Assembly (NCBI GenBank): GCA_029891345.1
Contig: CM057009.1
Location: 229,422,620 to 229,486,619, forward strand
DNA length: 64,000 nucleotides
Direction of reading: 5' to 3'
From: Dryococelus australis
Taxonomy: Eukaryota; Arthropoda; Insecta; Phasmatodea; Phasmatidae
The notes below the pieces were generated by a model. That model was not told where the DNA came from and did no database searches. It saw nothing but the letters and a program-made list of their open reading frames with translations. The position numbers and the translations under genes are program-made. Positions 49,021-62,700 of this stretch are shown here, in pieces; position 1 is the stretch's first letter, and every line of letters starts with the position of its first letter.

Positions 49021-49160
49021 GGGAACACAGAGAGATGTTCTCTGTGTGTGAATATGTATGCATGGATATATGGGTGTGTCTGTGTGTATGCATGGGTTTT
49101 ATTTGTGTGTTTGTGTGTGTGAGTTTATGTCTGTGTGTGTATGTATGTATGTTTAATAGT
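49021..49160. repeat. (TG)n-rich imperfect microsatellite
   Basis: Recurring tgtgtg, tatg and catgg units give an interrupted TG-rich repeat. The 60-residue Cys/Val-rich frame here is an artefact. Confidence 0.8.
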
Positions 49161-51239
49161 TCGCTTCCTCTCCGAAGAGTATATATCGTGATTATGAATA
49201 TTTTTTTATATTTATAAATAAATACAAGATAGCATCATTACACATTATCAGTCAAGCTGTAGCGAGTGTATCACGTTAGTTGGGCGAAGGACGTTGGCGT
49301 TGGAACAGCTCTCCTAAGTGTATTGCATTAGAAGTGTATGTGTTAAAAATATAAATTTCCTAGACTTACATTCGCTGAGACTCGAACCCCAAAAATGCGG
49401 AAATTTCTCGAACATGAAAGAGGTGGTTTTGATCATACAAGAACTTAAGGATCGGGGTTATATAAGATGAGGCGATGAAATGCTTACTTCTGAAAATGTA
49501 TTTACAAAATAATAATAAATTGTCATTAAAATAATACCTTTTTGTGAGCTGTACCATTTTATCCCTCAAAACATTAAAGTGGTGCTGCATTGTTCATGAC
49601 AAAATCCAAGTCCTGCATCGGCTAATAAATTGTGGTAGCCTGTTGTAGTTCTAGGGATTATTGCAAAGTGTGATTACAGTTTACCCAGGAAGCGATTTAA
49701 TATCCCGAGGAACCTGGATATATACTTTTAAACATATTATAAGTACGTTCTTTATATACTTTTATTTTCAGTAGCATTATAGACTTGGAACAGTACGCCT
49801 TATAGGTTTCGTAAGAAAAGCTTTTAGTATGGATGGTTGGCATAATTAACTGGTTTGTTTGTTGAATGAGCTATTTATATTAATGTCTGGTGTGATATTT
49901 GGCTGGTGTCTGATGATATGACAAACGTGTTGAAGTTGAGATATTTTGTTTATTTCAGTGGGTGTGGGCTGTGGTTTGCTTGATTTCTAGTTAGAGTGTT
50001 GCATATATTTAGTCTGGTGACGGTTAGTAAAGCATATATTCTGCAATTGTTTGGTGATTTATATATTAAATTTCATTATATGTATACGAATAAAAATCAA
50101 AATTTATACATATTCATAGTAATATGTATATCTGCTTCATTGAAACACTCAATAATTCAGTTTAAATCAAATTTTTTCAGGTGCATGTCGTAGGAGGGCT
50201 ATAGTATTTGTTCTAAATTACCTACGATAGCTGCTTACTAATCATAATTTCCCTGCCAGTGAATGAGATATTTTTAATGTGCGTCGCCCTTCCTAAGGGC
50301 GTGACAGCAGGACTTATACACAGCGCTTCAAGAGGCAATCCGCAAGAGAAAGCGAACAAGACCAAATCTATTTAAGGATTTCTGGTTAAAAAGACAAAAC
50401 ACATGCCTTATATAGCACAACATATATAATTTATTTGTATAAATGTTCCAAAGTTTGCACAGGGTTGTGGAAATTAATAATGATTAATTAATTATATTCC
50501 CAGTCACCCAGAAAAAGTGGACACTGATTAAATATCAGATGGGCTCAGAATATTTATACATTGGTACAATTTTTATATGTAAGATGCGAATTCCCATTAA
50601 AATTCTACAAGATATGCTAACATTCCACAAAAAATTGGTACTTAAAAACAATTAAAATTTTAAACTTACGTCTCTCTTGTGACACTTAACACATATCAAT
50701 TTGACTGTTGTAATCCTACTCCTAGTTTAAGTGTGTCAATATAAAATATTAAAGATGCCTGGGTGTTCTCACCTCCTGAACAAGTATTTAAAATGCCCTC
50801 ATACAATTAATTAATCCTTTTAAAAATCCACACTACTATATTTTAATTTTTAGCATTTTGTTCATAATGTTATGAATACTTAAACATTTTCCTTAATAAT
50901 AGAAAAATACAAAGTCTAAATGTGGAGTATTTTACGACTCCTAATTTAAGTATACTCTTGATAACTGTCTCGCAAGACTGACATTTACGATATAGTCAAT
51001 ATTTCAGTAAAGTCCATAAAAGGCACAAATATCTATAATTTACCCATTTTTTTTACACTTTAAGAATTTTCGGCTGTCATAAAAATATGGACGGTTAATT
51101 TAATCTGCCTAAAGTTCATACATATATTTTCTGTCTTGGAATTCGGAAATTCCTAAGTTTTTTCTACCTGCTATGACGCAAAATACGTCATCCTGAAAAT
51201 GGCCAGACAGTTCAGAAATATTATCTCTGTTACGACATA
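49161..51239. other. AT-rich DNA without a recognised gene
   Basis: Nothing beyond short A/T runs and a minor GC-richer patch at 50280-50350. Confidence 0.45.
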
Positions 51240-51660
51240 TATATTAATTTTGTACTTAATTGTGATCTGAACGTCAAAGAGTGTTGCTCTCTGACCACCA
51301 GACCAAATTCCTGGAATTATATACAAAAATTCAATCCCTACTAAGAGGGAGCAATGATAGTCCGGCCAATCAGAGACGAAGGAACTCTTGGAAAGCTTCT
51401 ATACAATTCAAAAATATTGGCGAACAGCCACTTCCGGCACCACAATTCCATACCACATGGTTAAAAATACGGCCTCACAACCGCTGCGAATGCAGCACAG
51501 TCTGGCGCGGGCGGATCAAACTTTCCCCTACACTCGGCTGCCAGTCTACCTCGAGCATGCGCAAAAATGAAAGTTATTTCAGATTGCTGGAAGATACCTC
51601 ACTGCCGCACGTACGTACGCATGCTCGGGAAGGCTTTTCGTCGTAGACCATCATGTGCGT
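51240..51660 (-). mobile_element. Possible LTR of the minus-strand Gypsy element
   Basis: A GC-richer block downstream (minus-strand sense) of the Gypsy integrase. On the minus strand it contains a TATA-like 'ttgtatataattcc' near 51317, followed by AT-rich sequence, a layout like the block at 5.2-6.0 kb. No second LTR copy, polypurine tract or TG...CA termini could be confirmed. The 121-residue plus-strand frame is not recognised. Confidence 0.25.
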
Positions 51661-52439
51661 GTACAATTTTGTGTACGCAAAAACACCAAGTAAGTTATTT
51701 GAATGATTTTGGGGTAACAATACATATATTTTTCATGTAAAAGTTCGTTTTATGCTGGTTATAGATCACGCGATGAACATATTGTCTTCCATGGGCTGGC
51801 AATACGAGAGTGGAGAAACGTTGTTTTATGAGGCATGTGCCTCAATCCTCCCTGCCCAAAGCGAGGCTCCCAGTGAAAAATTCTGAGGCTATGTCGGGAA
51901 CTCCATCTAATTTGACCAGAAATCTCTGCAAACCCCGGTTCACCAACATCAAGAGGAAGTACCACGAGTATGGAATCTTCACCAATGTAGCCACCGGCTA
52001 CACAGCCCAGACCATACAGGAACAGACCCAAATACAAATGCAAGCATCAAAGTGTCAAACAACAATCCATGTTTTTCTGTCCCCCATAATTTCGCAAAAG
52101 GAGGGTGGTTAGTCCTGAAAATTTACACTCCTGGCTTTCCTTATTTTCAATATAATCAACGGAAAGTTTCTGTATAACACGAATAATACAATTCTGAAAT
52201 AAAATAACCTTTTAACTCTTAAATGCTTGTAAAAGCCAATGATATAATGAACATGACTTACACCTTACAATCTACATGGCAGTGAATAACTTCATGGAAT
52301 GAGCATGAACATAGAGAACACACTACTCATGAATGTTCCTCCCAAAATACTAACACTACTAATTTACATGCATATATATGATAAATAACAAGATGATTAC
52401 AATCTCCATACAAAAAGCTCTTACTTTAACCCAAACTCT
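51661..52439. other. Unassigned stretch with a 100-residue frame
   Basis: The plus-strand frame 51810-52112 has balanced composition, but I cannot match it to any family. The opposite strand is also open over 94 residues. It may belong to the Gypsy remnant's env or 3' untranslated part, or be an unrelated fragment. Confidence 0.3.
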
Positions 52440-53640
52440 AACAATCCCATGTCAGTGGTTTTAGGAAATACTATTCCTCTACGAAGAGGTGCTTACTTTA
52501 ACCTGTGAAATACGGGCTTTCGTAAAGCGCCCGGGAGTACTAACATCCTCTAACAAAAAGTTACAGGAGTAAGAAACTGATTGATTCTGAATGGACCAGA
52601 AAAATATTGTGTCTTAAGATACACCCAATCGCCTACATTAAGGGGTACAGTGCCACTTTGATAATCTTTCCTTGAGTATAACTGTAAGTGATATATTTTT
52701 ATATTTTTAGAAGCCTCCTCTCAAATTTCCTTAAGATTTATAGAATCAATGGTATCCCAATAAAACTCTTGAAGTCACCATGAGTTTTCTCCCGAAAAAT
52801 TCCTCTGAGGGCACTTTCTTCGTTGCACTTCTTGTGACATTATTAAATGACAATGAAATCTGATACAAAACTTGGTCCCAGTCCTAATGGGTACCGGGTT
52901 GGAGCGCCCTTAAGGCCACTTTCAAATTCCGGGTATACCTTTCTACCAGATTTACCTGAGGATAGTAAGGGGCAGTTTGCACTAATTTAATTCCCCATGC
53001 AAATGCAGAAATTTTTTTTTTCAGTGGAAAGGAAGTTTTGTCGCCAGTTGTACAAGTGACCCGAAGATAGGGAAGAGTTGTTGGCTAAGCAACATACAAA
53101 TTTATACAGTTTTTAATTTTCTTAAGGGGAAAAGAAATAATAATTTACTGAAACCGTCGACTGCAACCGAAATAGAAGAAAACCCAGATTTAGTTCTAGG
53201 TAAATGTCAAAAAAACATCAAGATAGATACATTCCCACGCATACCGAGCTAAACTTGTGTTATAAGGTCTTATTATTTTAGTTTTACGAGGTTTTGCCCT
53301 TTGGCAATCCTCACATAGTTTAACAAGCTGCTCAACTTCTTTAATTAACTCTGGCCAAAAGAACATGTCAGTTATCCGGCCAACCATATCTAGACCTACA
53401 TGGCCACCAAAATAAGTGTAGTGATAGTAGTGGAACAGAAGTCCATGCAGTACTTGAACAGAAAATTTAAAAGCAGGAGTCTTGGGATCAACATGACCAA
53501 TGAGGCCCTTCCTAACCTCGTAGGGCTCTCCCTTACCAGCCTTAATGTCTGCTTTGATGCTGATACATTCAGGATCACTTCCCTGATGGTAATGGAATTT
53601 AAACAAGCTTGGGAAAATTCATTCAAAACATGGACTTAAG
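52440..53640 (-). pseudogene. Gypsy-type retrotransposon integrase remnant
   Basis: The minus-strand frame 53196-53606 contains the integrase zinc-binding HHCC domain: 'HYYHYTYFGGHVGLDM', then RITDMFFWPELIKEVEQLV and CEDCQRAKP. It runs into the start of the catalytic core ('WECIYLDVFLT'). Further down on the minus strand, in shifting frames, come 'PYYPQ', 'VERYTRNLK' and 'FNNVTRSAT' (about 52830-52990), then a C-terminal 'LNVGDWVYLKTQYFSGPFRI' (about 52570-52630) of the type found after integrase cores. Integrase inserts element cDNA into the genome. Reverse transcriptase and RNase H would lie at higher coordinates, but the 33-bp satellite begins there instead. The element is truncated and frameshifted. 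Confidence 0.8.
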
Positions 53641-53730
53641 CCACATGGGGATCAGTAACTACCATTACCGAATCTATATTAACATTATATATTAAAGTAA
53701 AATCATCATTTTATTTTAATTTTCTGGAAT
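53641..53730. other. Junction between Gypsy remnant and satellite
   Basis: A short AT-rich stretch. The retroelement similarity ends near 53640 and the first recognisable 33-bp unit begins near 53731. Confidence 0.5.
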
Positions 53731-56700
53731 CTAGGTCCCAGTGTATAGATCCCTGCTTGTAATGCTGGTACCAGTGTGAAGCACCCTGTTTTATATGTAG
53801 GTCCTGGTGAGAAGCACCAGGGTTGATATGCAGGTCCCAGTATGAAGCACCTTATTTGATAAGAGGTCCTGGTTGGAAGCACTCAGGTCGATATGCAGTT
53901 CCTAGTGTAAAGCTTCCTGGTTTATATGCAGGTCCTAGTGTGAAACCTCCTGGTTGTAATTCAGGTCCCAGTTTGAAGCGCCCAGTTTGATACGCAGATC
54001 CCGGAACAAAGTGCCGTTGTTGATTTGCAAGCAACTTGGTTGAAATGCAGGTCCTGGTGGGAAGCACCCATGTTGATATGTAAGTCCCGGTGAGAATCAC
54101 CTTGGTTGATAAGCAGGTCGTGGTGTGAAGCACCCTGATTAATATGCAGGTCCAGGTGTTAAGTTGCCCTAGTTGATATAAAGGTCGAGGTGTGAAGCAC
54201 ATTACTTGATATGCATGTCGCGGTGTGAAGCACTCTGGTTGATATGCAGGTCCACATGTGAAGGGCCCAGGTTGATTTGCAGTTCCTCGTGTGAAGCGAC
54301 TTAGTTAATATGCATGTCCCAATGTGAAGCGCTTTGGTTATTTGCAGGCACTGGTGTTGAGCAGCCTGTATGAATTACAGGACCCGGTGTGAAGATCCTA
54401 GGTTGATATTCAAGTACCAATGTAAAGCACATTAGTTTATAAGTATGCCATGGTGTGAAGTGCCTCAGTTGATATGCAGGTCCTGGTGTCAAGCACCCTC
54501 TATGATATGCAGGTCCTGTCTCCTTGTTTGATATTCAGTTCCCAGTGTGAAGTGCCTTGTTTTATATTCTGGTCCCGCTGTGAAGTTCCCACGTTTATAT
54601 GCAGCTCCCAGTGTGAAGTGGCCTGGTTTTAATGGAGGAACAAGTGTGAAGCACCTTGGTTGATATGCAGGTCCTGGTGTGAAGCAAGCTGATTGATACA
54701 CAGCTCCTGGTGTGAAGCACTCTTGTTGATATGGAAGTATCGGTGTGCAGCAGCTTGGTTGATATGCATGTGACGATGTGATGAGCCCCAGTTGATATGC
54801 AGCTCTCAGTGTGAATTATCCATATTGATATGCAGGTCCCAGTGTCAAGCGCCCTGGTTGATATGCAGGATTTGTGTGAAGCATCTTGATTGACATGAAG
54901 GTCCCAGTGTGAAGAGTAGTGGTTAATATGCAGGTCCCAGAATGAAGCACTTTGACTGATATGCAGGCCCGGCGTGAAGCACCTTAGTTGATATACAGGT
55001 CCTGGTGTGAAGCGTCTTAGTTGATATGCAGGCCCCAGCATGAATTGACTTGGTTGTAATGCAGGTACCAGTGTGAAGTGCCCTGGTTGTAATGCAGGTC
55101 CCAGTGAGAAGTGCCCTTATTGATATACAGGTCGCTGTGTTAAGCGCCCTGGTTTATATGCAGGTCCTGGTGTGAATCACCCTGGTTGATGTACAGGTCC
55201 CAATATGAAGCACCCTGGTTGATATGCCGGTCCCAGCACGAAATGCCCTGGTTGTAATGCTGGTAACAGTGTGTAGAACACTGGATGATATGCAGGTCCT
55301 GGTTGAAGTGCCGTGGTTAATAAGCAGGTCATGTTGTTAAGTGCCTTGGTCGAGATGCAGGGCCCGGTGTGAAGCAAACTTGTTTATATGTGGTCCCGGT
55401 GTCAAGATCCCTGGTTGATATACAGGTCCCAGTGTGGAGAACTCAGGTTTATATGCAGTTCCAGGCGTGAATAACCCTGGTTGATATGCAGGTACCAGTT
55501 TGAAGTGCCCATGTTGATATGTTGGTCCCGGTGTGAAGCACGCTTGTTGATATGCAGGTCGCAGTGTGAAGTGTCCTGGTTTATATGCAGCTCCCGGTGT
55601 GAAGCGCTGTGGTTGATATGCTGGGCCACGTGTGAAGCACCTTAGTTGATATGCAGTCTGAAGCAAATCTCGGTGTGAAGCACCCAGGTCGATATGCAAG
55701 TCCCGGTGTGAAGCACCCTGGTTGAATGAATGTCGGTTTGTGATGCTCCCTGGTTGATATACAGGTCCCATTGTGAAGCACCCTGGTTTATATGCAGGTC
55801 CCAGTGTGAAGCTCATTGGTTGATATGCAGGTCCAGGTGTGGATCACTTTGGTTGATATTCAGGTCTTGGTGTGAAGCGCCCTGTTTTATATGCAGGTCC
55901 CGGGGTGAAGCAGCCTGCTTGATATACAGATCCCATTGTGAAGCACCGTGATTGATATGGAGATTGTGTTTGTGGCGACCTGGTTGTAATGCAAGTCTCG
56001 GTCTGTAGCAGCCTGGTTGATATGCAGATCCTGGTGTGAAGCGCCTCAGTTTATATGCAGGTCCTGGTGTTGGCGCCTTGTTTTATATACACGACCTGGT
56101 GAGAAGCAACCTTGTTTATATTTTGGTCCGTGAGTGAAGCACATAGGTTGATATGCAGGTACCGGTGTAAAGTAGCCAGTTTGTTAAGCAGGTCCCAGTA
56201 TGAATTAAACAGATTGAAATGGAGGTCCCTTGTGTGAAGTGCATTCGTTTAATTGCATGCCCAGGTGTGAAATACCCTGGATGAAATGCAGGTCTCAGTC
56301 TGAAGCATCTTGCTTGATATGCAGGTCCCGTTGTGAAGCACATTGGTTTATATTCAGGTCCCGGTGTGACGTGCCTTGGTTAATATGCAGGTCCCAGTGT
56401 GAAGGGTCTAGTTGTAATGCAGATAGCCATGTCATGCACCCTGGTTGTAAAGCAGGTCCCAGTGTGAATCACTTTTGTTGATATGCAGATCCCTGTGTGA
56501 AATGCCTTGGGAGATATGCAGGTCCCATGTGAAGCAACCTAGTTTACATGCAGGTCCCAGTGAGAAGCGCCCTGGTTGATATTCAGGTCCCAGTTTGAAA
56601 CGCAGTGGTTGATATGTAGGTGCCAGAAGGAAGAACATAGGTTGAAATGCAGATCCAATTGAGAATCGCCATTGTTTATATGCAAGTCTTGATATGCAGA

Positions 56701-59700
56701 TCCCATTGTGAAGCACCTCGGTTGAAATGCAGGTCCCAGTGTGAAACGTGTATGTAATTCAGGTCCCATTGTGAATTGCCCTGGTTGAAATGCAGGTCTT
56801 GGTGGGAAGTGCCCTAGTTGATATGGATGTCCAGATGTGAAACATCTTGGTTGATATGAAGGTCGCGGTGTGAAGAGCCTTGGTTGATATAAAGGTCCCT
56901 GTGTCTGAAGCACCCTATTTGATATGCATGTTCCTGGTGAAGTACTCACGTGGATTTGCAGGTCCCAGTGTGAAGCGGTCTAGTTTTAATGCAGGTAACA
57001 GTGTGGTGCGCCTATTTGAAATGCAGGTCCCAGTGTGAAGCACCTTGGTTGATATGATAGTCCTGGTGTGAAGCACACTGGTTTATATGCCTTTCATGGT
57101 GTGAAGCGTTCTGGTTGATATGCATGTCACAGTGTGAAGTGCCTTAGTTGATATGCAGTTCCTGCAGTGAAGCACCCAGGTTGATGTGCAGATCCAAGTG
57201 TGAGGCACCCTGGTTAATATGCAGGTCCTGGTGTGAAGCACCAATGTTCATATGCAGGTCCCAATGTATAGCGCCTAGGTTATTTTCAGGTCCTGGTGTG
57301 AAGTACACTGTATGATATTCAGGATATGGTGTGGAGCAACTAGGTTGATATGTAGGTCCCAATTTAAAGCACCTTGGTTGATAGGCATGTCACAGTGCGA
57401 CATGCCTTATTTGATATGCAGGTCCCGGTGTGAAGAACACGTGTTTATATTCACGTCCTGGTGTAAAGCACTAAGGTTGATATGCAGCTCCTCGTGTGAA
57501 GCACAATGGTTATAATGCAGGTCCAATTATGAAGCACTCTGTTTGTAATGTTGGTCATGCGTGAGGCACCCCTTATGATATGCAGGTCATTGTGTGAAGT
57601 AAATTAGTTGATATTCAGGTCCCAGTGTGAAATGGCCTGGTTGATATGCAGATCTCGGTGTGAAGCGCCCTAGTTGATATGCAGGTCCCAGTTTGAAGCA
57701 ACTTGGTTCATATGCAGGTTGCGTTATTAAGCGCCCATATTAATATATAGATCGCGGTGTGAAGGGCCCTGTTTGATATCAGGTCCTGGTGTGAAGCACA
57801 CTTGTTGATATGCAGGTCCCAGTGTGAGTACCCTTGTTGATATGCAGGTCCTGGTGTGAAGTGCCGTGAATCATATGCTGATCAGGAATGCAGCCCCTTG
57901 GTTGATATGCAGGTCTCGGTGTGAAGCACCGTGGTTGATATGTATGTCCCGGTGTGTAGTACCCATGTTTTTTATATTTGTCCGTTGTGAAGCAGACAGG
58001 TTGATATGCAGGTAACAGTGTTAAGCACCCTGGTTAATATGCCGGTCGCGATGTGAAGCGCCATGGTTTATATGCAGGTCCTGGTTTGAATCACCCTTGT
58101 TGATAAACAGGTCCCAGTGTAAAGCAACCTAGTTGATATGCCGGTCCCAGTGTGAAGTGACCTTGTATGTAATGCTGGTAACATTGTGAAGACCACTGGT
58201 TGATATGTAGGTCCTGATGTGAAGCGCTGTGGTGGATATGCAGGTCCAGGTGTGAAGAACTTAGGATGATATGCAGGTCCCAGTGTGAAGCAAACAGGTT
58301 GAAATGCTGGTCTCACTGTGCAGCGGCCTGGTTGTAATGCAGGTCCTGGTGTGAAGCTCCGTGTTTGATATGCTGGACCCAGTGTGAAGCACCTTGGTTT
58401 TTATACAGGTCCTGGTGTGAAGCAAACTATTTTTTATGCAGGACATGGTGTGAAGCACCCTGATTGATATGCATGTCATGGTGTGAAGTACCTTGGTTGA
58501 TACGCAGGTCCCGGTGTGAAGAACCCAGTATGATATGTAGGTCCCAGTATTAAGCAAACAGGTTAAAATGCTTGTCTCACTGTGAAGCTGCCTGGTTGTA
58601 ATGCAGGTACCACTGTGTTAACACTGGTTGATCTTCAGGTACTGGTGAGTAGCATTGCGGTTGGTATACAGGTCCCAGTGTTAACCCCCTTGGTTGATAT
58701 GCAGGACCTTGTGTGATGTACGCTTGTTAATATGCAGGGCCTGAAGAGAAGCACACTGGTTTAAATGCACGTCGCGGTGGGAAGCACACTGGTTGATATG
58801 CAGGTCCTTGTGTGAAGCATTTGTTTGAATTGCAGGTAGCAGTGTCAAGCAGCTTGGTTGTAATGCAGGGCCCAGTGTTAGCCACCTTGGTTGATATGCA
58901 GGTCCTGGTGTGAATCACGCTTGTTATTATGCAGGGCCTGAAGAGAAGCACACTGGTTTATATGCACGCCGCAGTGGGAAGCACACTGGTTGATATGCAT
59001 GTCCTGGTGTGAAGTGCCGTGGTTGATATACAGGTCCCGTGTGCAGCACTCTAGTTTATATGCAGGTGCTAGTGTGAAGCACCCTTGTTTATATGCAGGT
59101 CCCGGTGTGAAGCACTCAGGTTTATATGCAAGTCCAGGTGTGAATTACCTGGTTGATATGCAGATCCTGATGTGATGCACATAACTTGATATGAAGTTCC
59201 TGGTATGGAGCACTCTGGATAATATTCAGGTACCAGTGTGAAAAAATTAGGTTGATATGCTAGTCCGGGTATTAAGCACCTTGGTTGATAGTCATGTCCC
59301 CGTGTAAAGCACCTTGGTTTATATGTAATTCCCGGTGTGAATCACTATGGTTGATATGCAGGTCCCTATGTGAAGTAATCTTGTTTGTCATGCAGGTACC
59401 AGTGTGAAACACCTTAGTAAATATGCAGGACCTGGTGTGAAGCACCCTGTGTGATTTGCAGAACCCGGTGTAAAGCATCTAGGTTGAAATACTGGTCCCA
59501 TTTTAAAGCACCTTGGTTGATATGCAGGTCGCGGTGTGAAGAGCCTGAATGATATGCAGGTCCCTGTCTCTGAAGTACCCATGTTGATATGCATGTCTAG
59601 GATTGAAGTACCGACGTTTATTTGCCGGTTCCAGTGTGAAGCGGTCTAGTTTTAATGTAGGTACCAGTATGGAGGGCCTATTTATAATGAAGGTCCCAGT

Positions 59701-62700
59701 GTGAAGCATCTTGGTTGATATAAAAGTCCTGGTGTTAAGCACCCAGGTTGATATGAGGGTTGCGGTCTGAAGCACCCTGGTAAATATACAGGTCGTTGTG
59801 TGAAGATATATAGTTGATATGCAGGTCCCAGTGAGAAGCGGCCTGGTTGAAATGCAGGTCCCAGTGTGAATCACGTTGGTTGATATGCATGTCATGGTGT
59901 GATGTACCATGTTTTATACCCACATTCTAGTGTGAAGAACATTGGTTAATATGCGGGTCCCTTTGTGAAGTACCCAGGTTGATATGAAGTTCCCTGTGAA
60001 GCACCTTGCTTGGTATGCAGGACGTTTTGTGAAGCTAATTTGTTGATATGCAGGTCCTGTTGTGAAATACCCTGGTTGATATGCAGGTCATAGTATGAAG
60101 CGACTTTGTTGATATGCAGGTACCGATACGAAGAGCTTTGGTCGTATTACAGGTACCAGAGTGAAGTGCCCTGGCTGAAATGCAGGTATGGTTTGAATCA
60201 CTGTGGTTGATATGCAGGTCGCAGTGTGATGCGACCTGGTTGATATGCAGGTCTTGGTGAGAAGTGTTGTGGATGATATGCAGGTCCCAGTGTGAAGCAC
60301 GCTAGTTGTTATGCAGGTCCCGGTTTGAATAGCAATGGTTGATTTTCAGGTGACAGTATGAAGCACCTTGGATGATATGAAGTCCTGGTGTGAAGCACCC
60401 TGGTTCATATGCAGTTCCTGGTGTGATGCAACTTGTTTAGTATGCAGGTCACGGTTTGAAGAACCTTGGTTGATATGCAGGTCCTGGTGAAAATGGCCGT
60501 AGTTGATATAGAGGTCCCGGTATGAAGCACCTTGGTTGATAAGCAGGTCCCAGTGTGAAAAACACTTTTTGAAATGCAGGTCCCTGTGTGAAGCGCATTG
60601 GTTGATATGCAAGGCCTAGTGTGAAGAAATCAGGTTCATATGCAGGTCCAGGTGTGAAGCACCCATTTTGATATAAAGGTCGCCCTGTGAAGCAGACTGT
60701 TTGCGATGATGGTACCAGTGTGGAGCGCCCTGGTTTTATTGCAGGTTACGGTGTGAAGCGCCCTGGCTGATATGCAGGTCCCAATGTGTAGGATCCAAGT
60801 TGTAATGCAGGTCCTTTTGTTAAGTGTGCTGGTTGATATTCAGGTCCTGGTGTGAACCGCCCTGGTTCATAAGCAGGTCCTGTTGTGAAGTGCCCTGTTT
60901 ATGTTTCAGGACCCGGTGTGAAGGAACCTTTTCGATTTGAAGGTCCCTGTGTGAATAACCCTTGTTGATATGTAGATCCAACTGTGAAGAGCCCTGTATG
61001 ATTTGCAGGTTGCAGTGTGAGCACCTAAGTTGATATGGAAGTCAAAATTTATGCAGTTTGTTAATTAAGCATATTATTGTGAGAAGTGCTCTAAATGATA
61101 TGCAGGTCACTTGGTGAAGCACCCAGGCTGATATGTATATCTGGTGTTAATCAACACAGGTTATAATGGTGGTCCCAGTTTGAAGCAACACGGTTGATAT
61201 GCAGGTCCAATTTTAATGCATGTTGTTTGAAATGCAGGTGCCAGTGTGTAGTGTATTGGTTAATAGTCATGCCCCTGGGTGAAGCAGCCATTTTGATATA
61301 CAGGTCTCAGTGTGAAGCACCAAACTTGATTTGCAGGTCCCGGTGTGAATCACGCTGGTTGATATTAAGGTCCCAGTGTGAAGAACACATGTTGATATGT
61401 AGATACCAGTGTGACTCGCTCTAGTTGATATGCAGGTCCTAGTGTAAAGCAACTTGCTTGGTATGCAGATCGTGTTATGAAGCGCCCTTGTTAATACACA
61501 AGTCGCAATGTGAAGCGCTCTGATTGATTTGCAGGTCCTAGTGTGAAGCACCATGTTTCATATGCAGATCCCGATGTGAAGCACTGTGGTTTATATGCAG
61601 AACCTGGTATGAAGTACATTGGTTGATATGCAGGATTCCGGTGTGGAGAACCCAGGTTAATATGCTGGTTCCGATGTGAATCGCCCTGGTTGATATGTGT
61701 GTCGTTGTGTGAAGCACCTTCCTTGATATGAAGGTCCTTATGTGATGCACCCACGGTTATATGCAGGTCTGTTGTGAAGCGCCCTGGTTTATACGCAGGT
61801 CCCAGTAGGTTGAACGGTGGTTCATATTCAGGACCCAATGTGATGCGCCCTGGTTGATATACACTCGTGGTGAGAAGCATGCAGGATTTTTATGCAGGTC
61901 CCAGCATGAAGCAACTTGGTTGATATGCATGTCCAAATTTAAAGCACATTATTTGATTTGCATGTCCTGGTGTGAAGTGCCTTGGTTGATATGCAGATCC
62001 CTGGGTGAAACACCCAGGTTGATATGAAGGTCCCAATTTAAATCTCATTGTTTGATATGCAGGTTCCAGTGTGAAATGCCTTTGTTGATTTGCAGGTTCA
62101 TGTGTTAAGCACCCAGGTTGATATGCAGGGCCCAGTGTGAAGCACCCAGGTAATAATGCAGGTCCCAGTTTGAAGCACTCAGGTCTATATGCAGGTCCTG
62201 GCTTGAAGCACCATGGATGATATGCAGATTCCGGTGTGAAGTGCCATGGTTGATATGCAGCTCCCAGTGTGAAGCGCCCTGGTTGATATGCAAGCCCCTG
62301 GTGTGAAGCGTCGTGGTTTATATGCAGGTCCCAGGATGAAGCCGCCAGGTTGATATGGAGGTGCCAGTGTAAACCGCCATGGTTGATATGCAGGTAATTT
62401 TGTGAAGCTACTTGGTTGATATGAAGGTCCTGGTGTGAAGTACCCTGCATGATATGCAGGTCCCATTGTCAAGCGATCTGGTAGATAAGCAGACTAGCTC
62501 TGAATCACCCTTGTTGATATACAGGTCGCGGTGTGAAGCATCCTGATTGATATGAAGGTCCCGCTGTGAAGTTCCTCGGGTTATATGCATGTACCTGTGT
62601 GATAAACCCTGTTTGTAATGCAGGTCCGAGTCTAAATAGTACTGATTCATATGCAGGTCCTGGTGTGAAGTGCCATAGTTGATATGCATCTCCCGATGTG

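Noticed and set aside
51810..52112. 100-residue plus-strand frame as a small host protein
   Set aside because: Composition is plausible, but I could not match it to a family and both strands are open; left unassigned.
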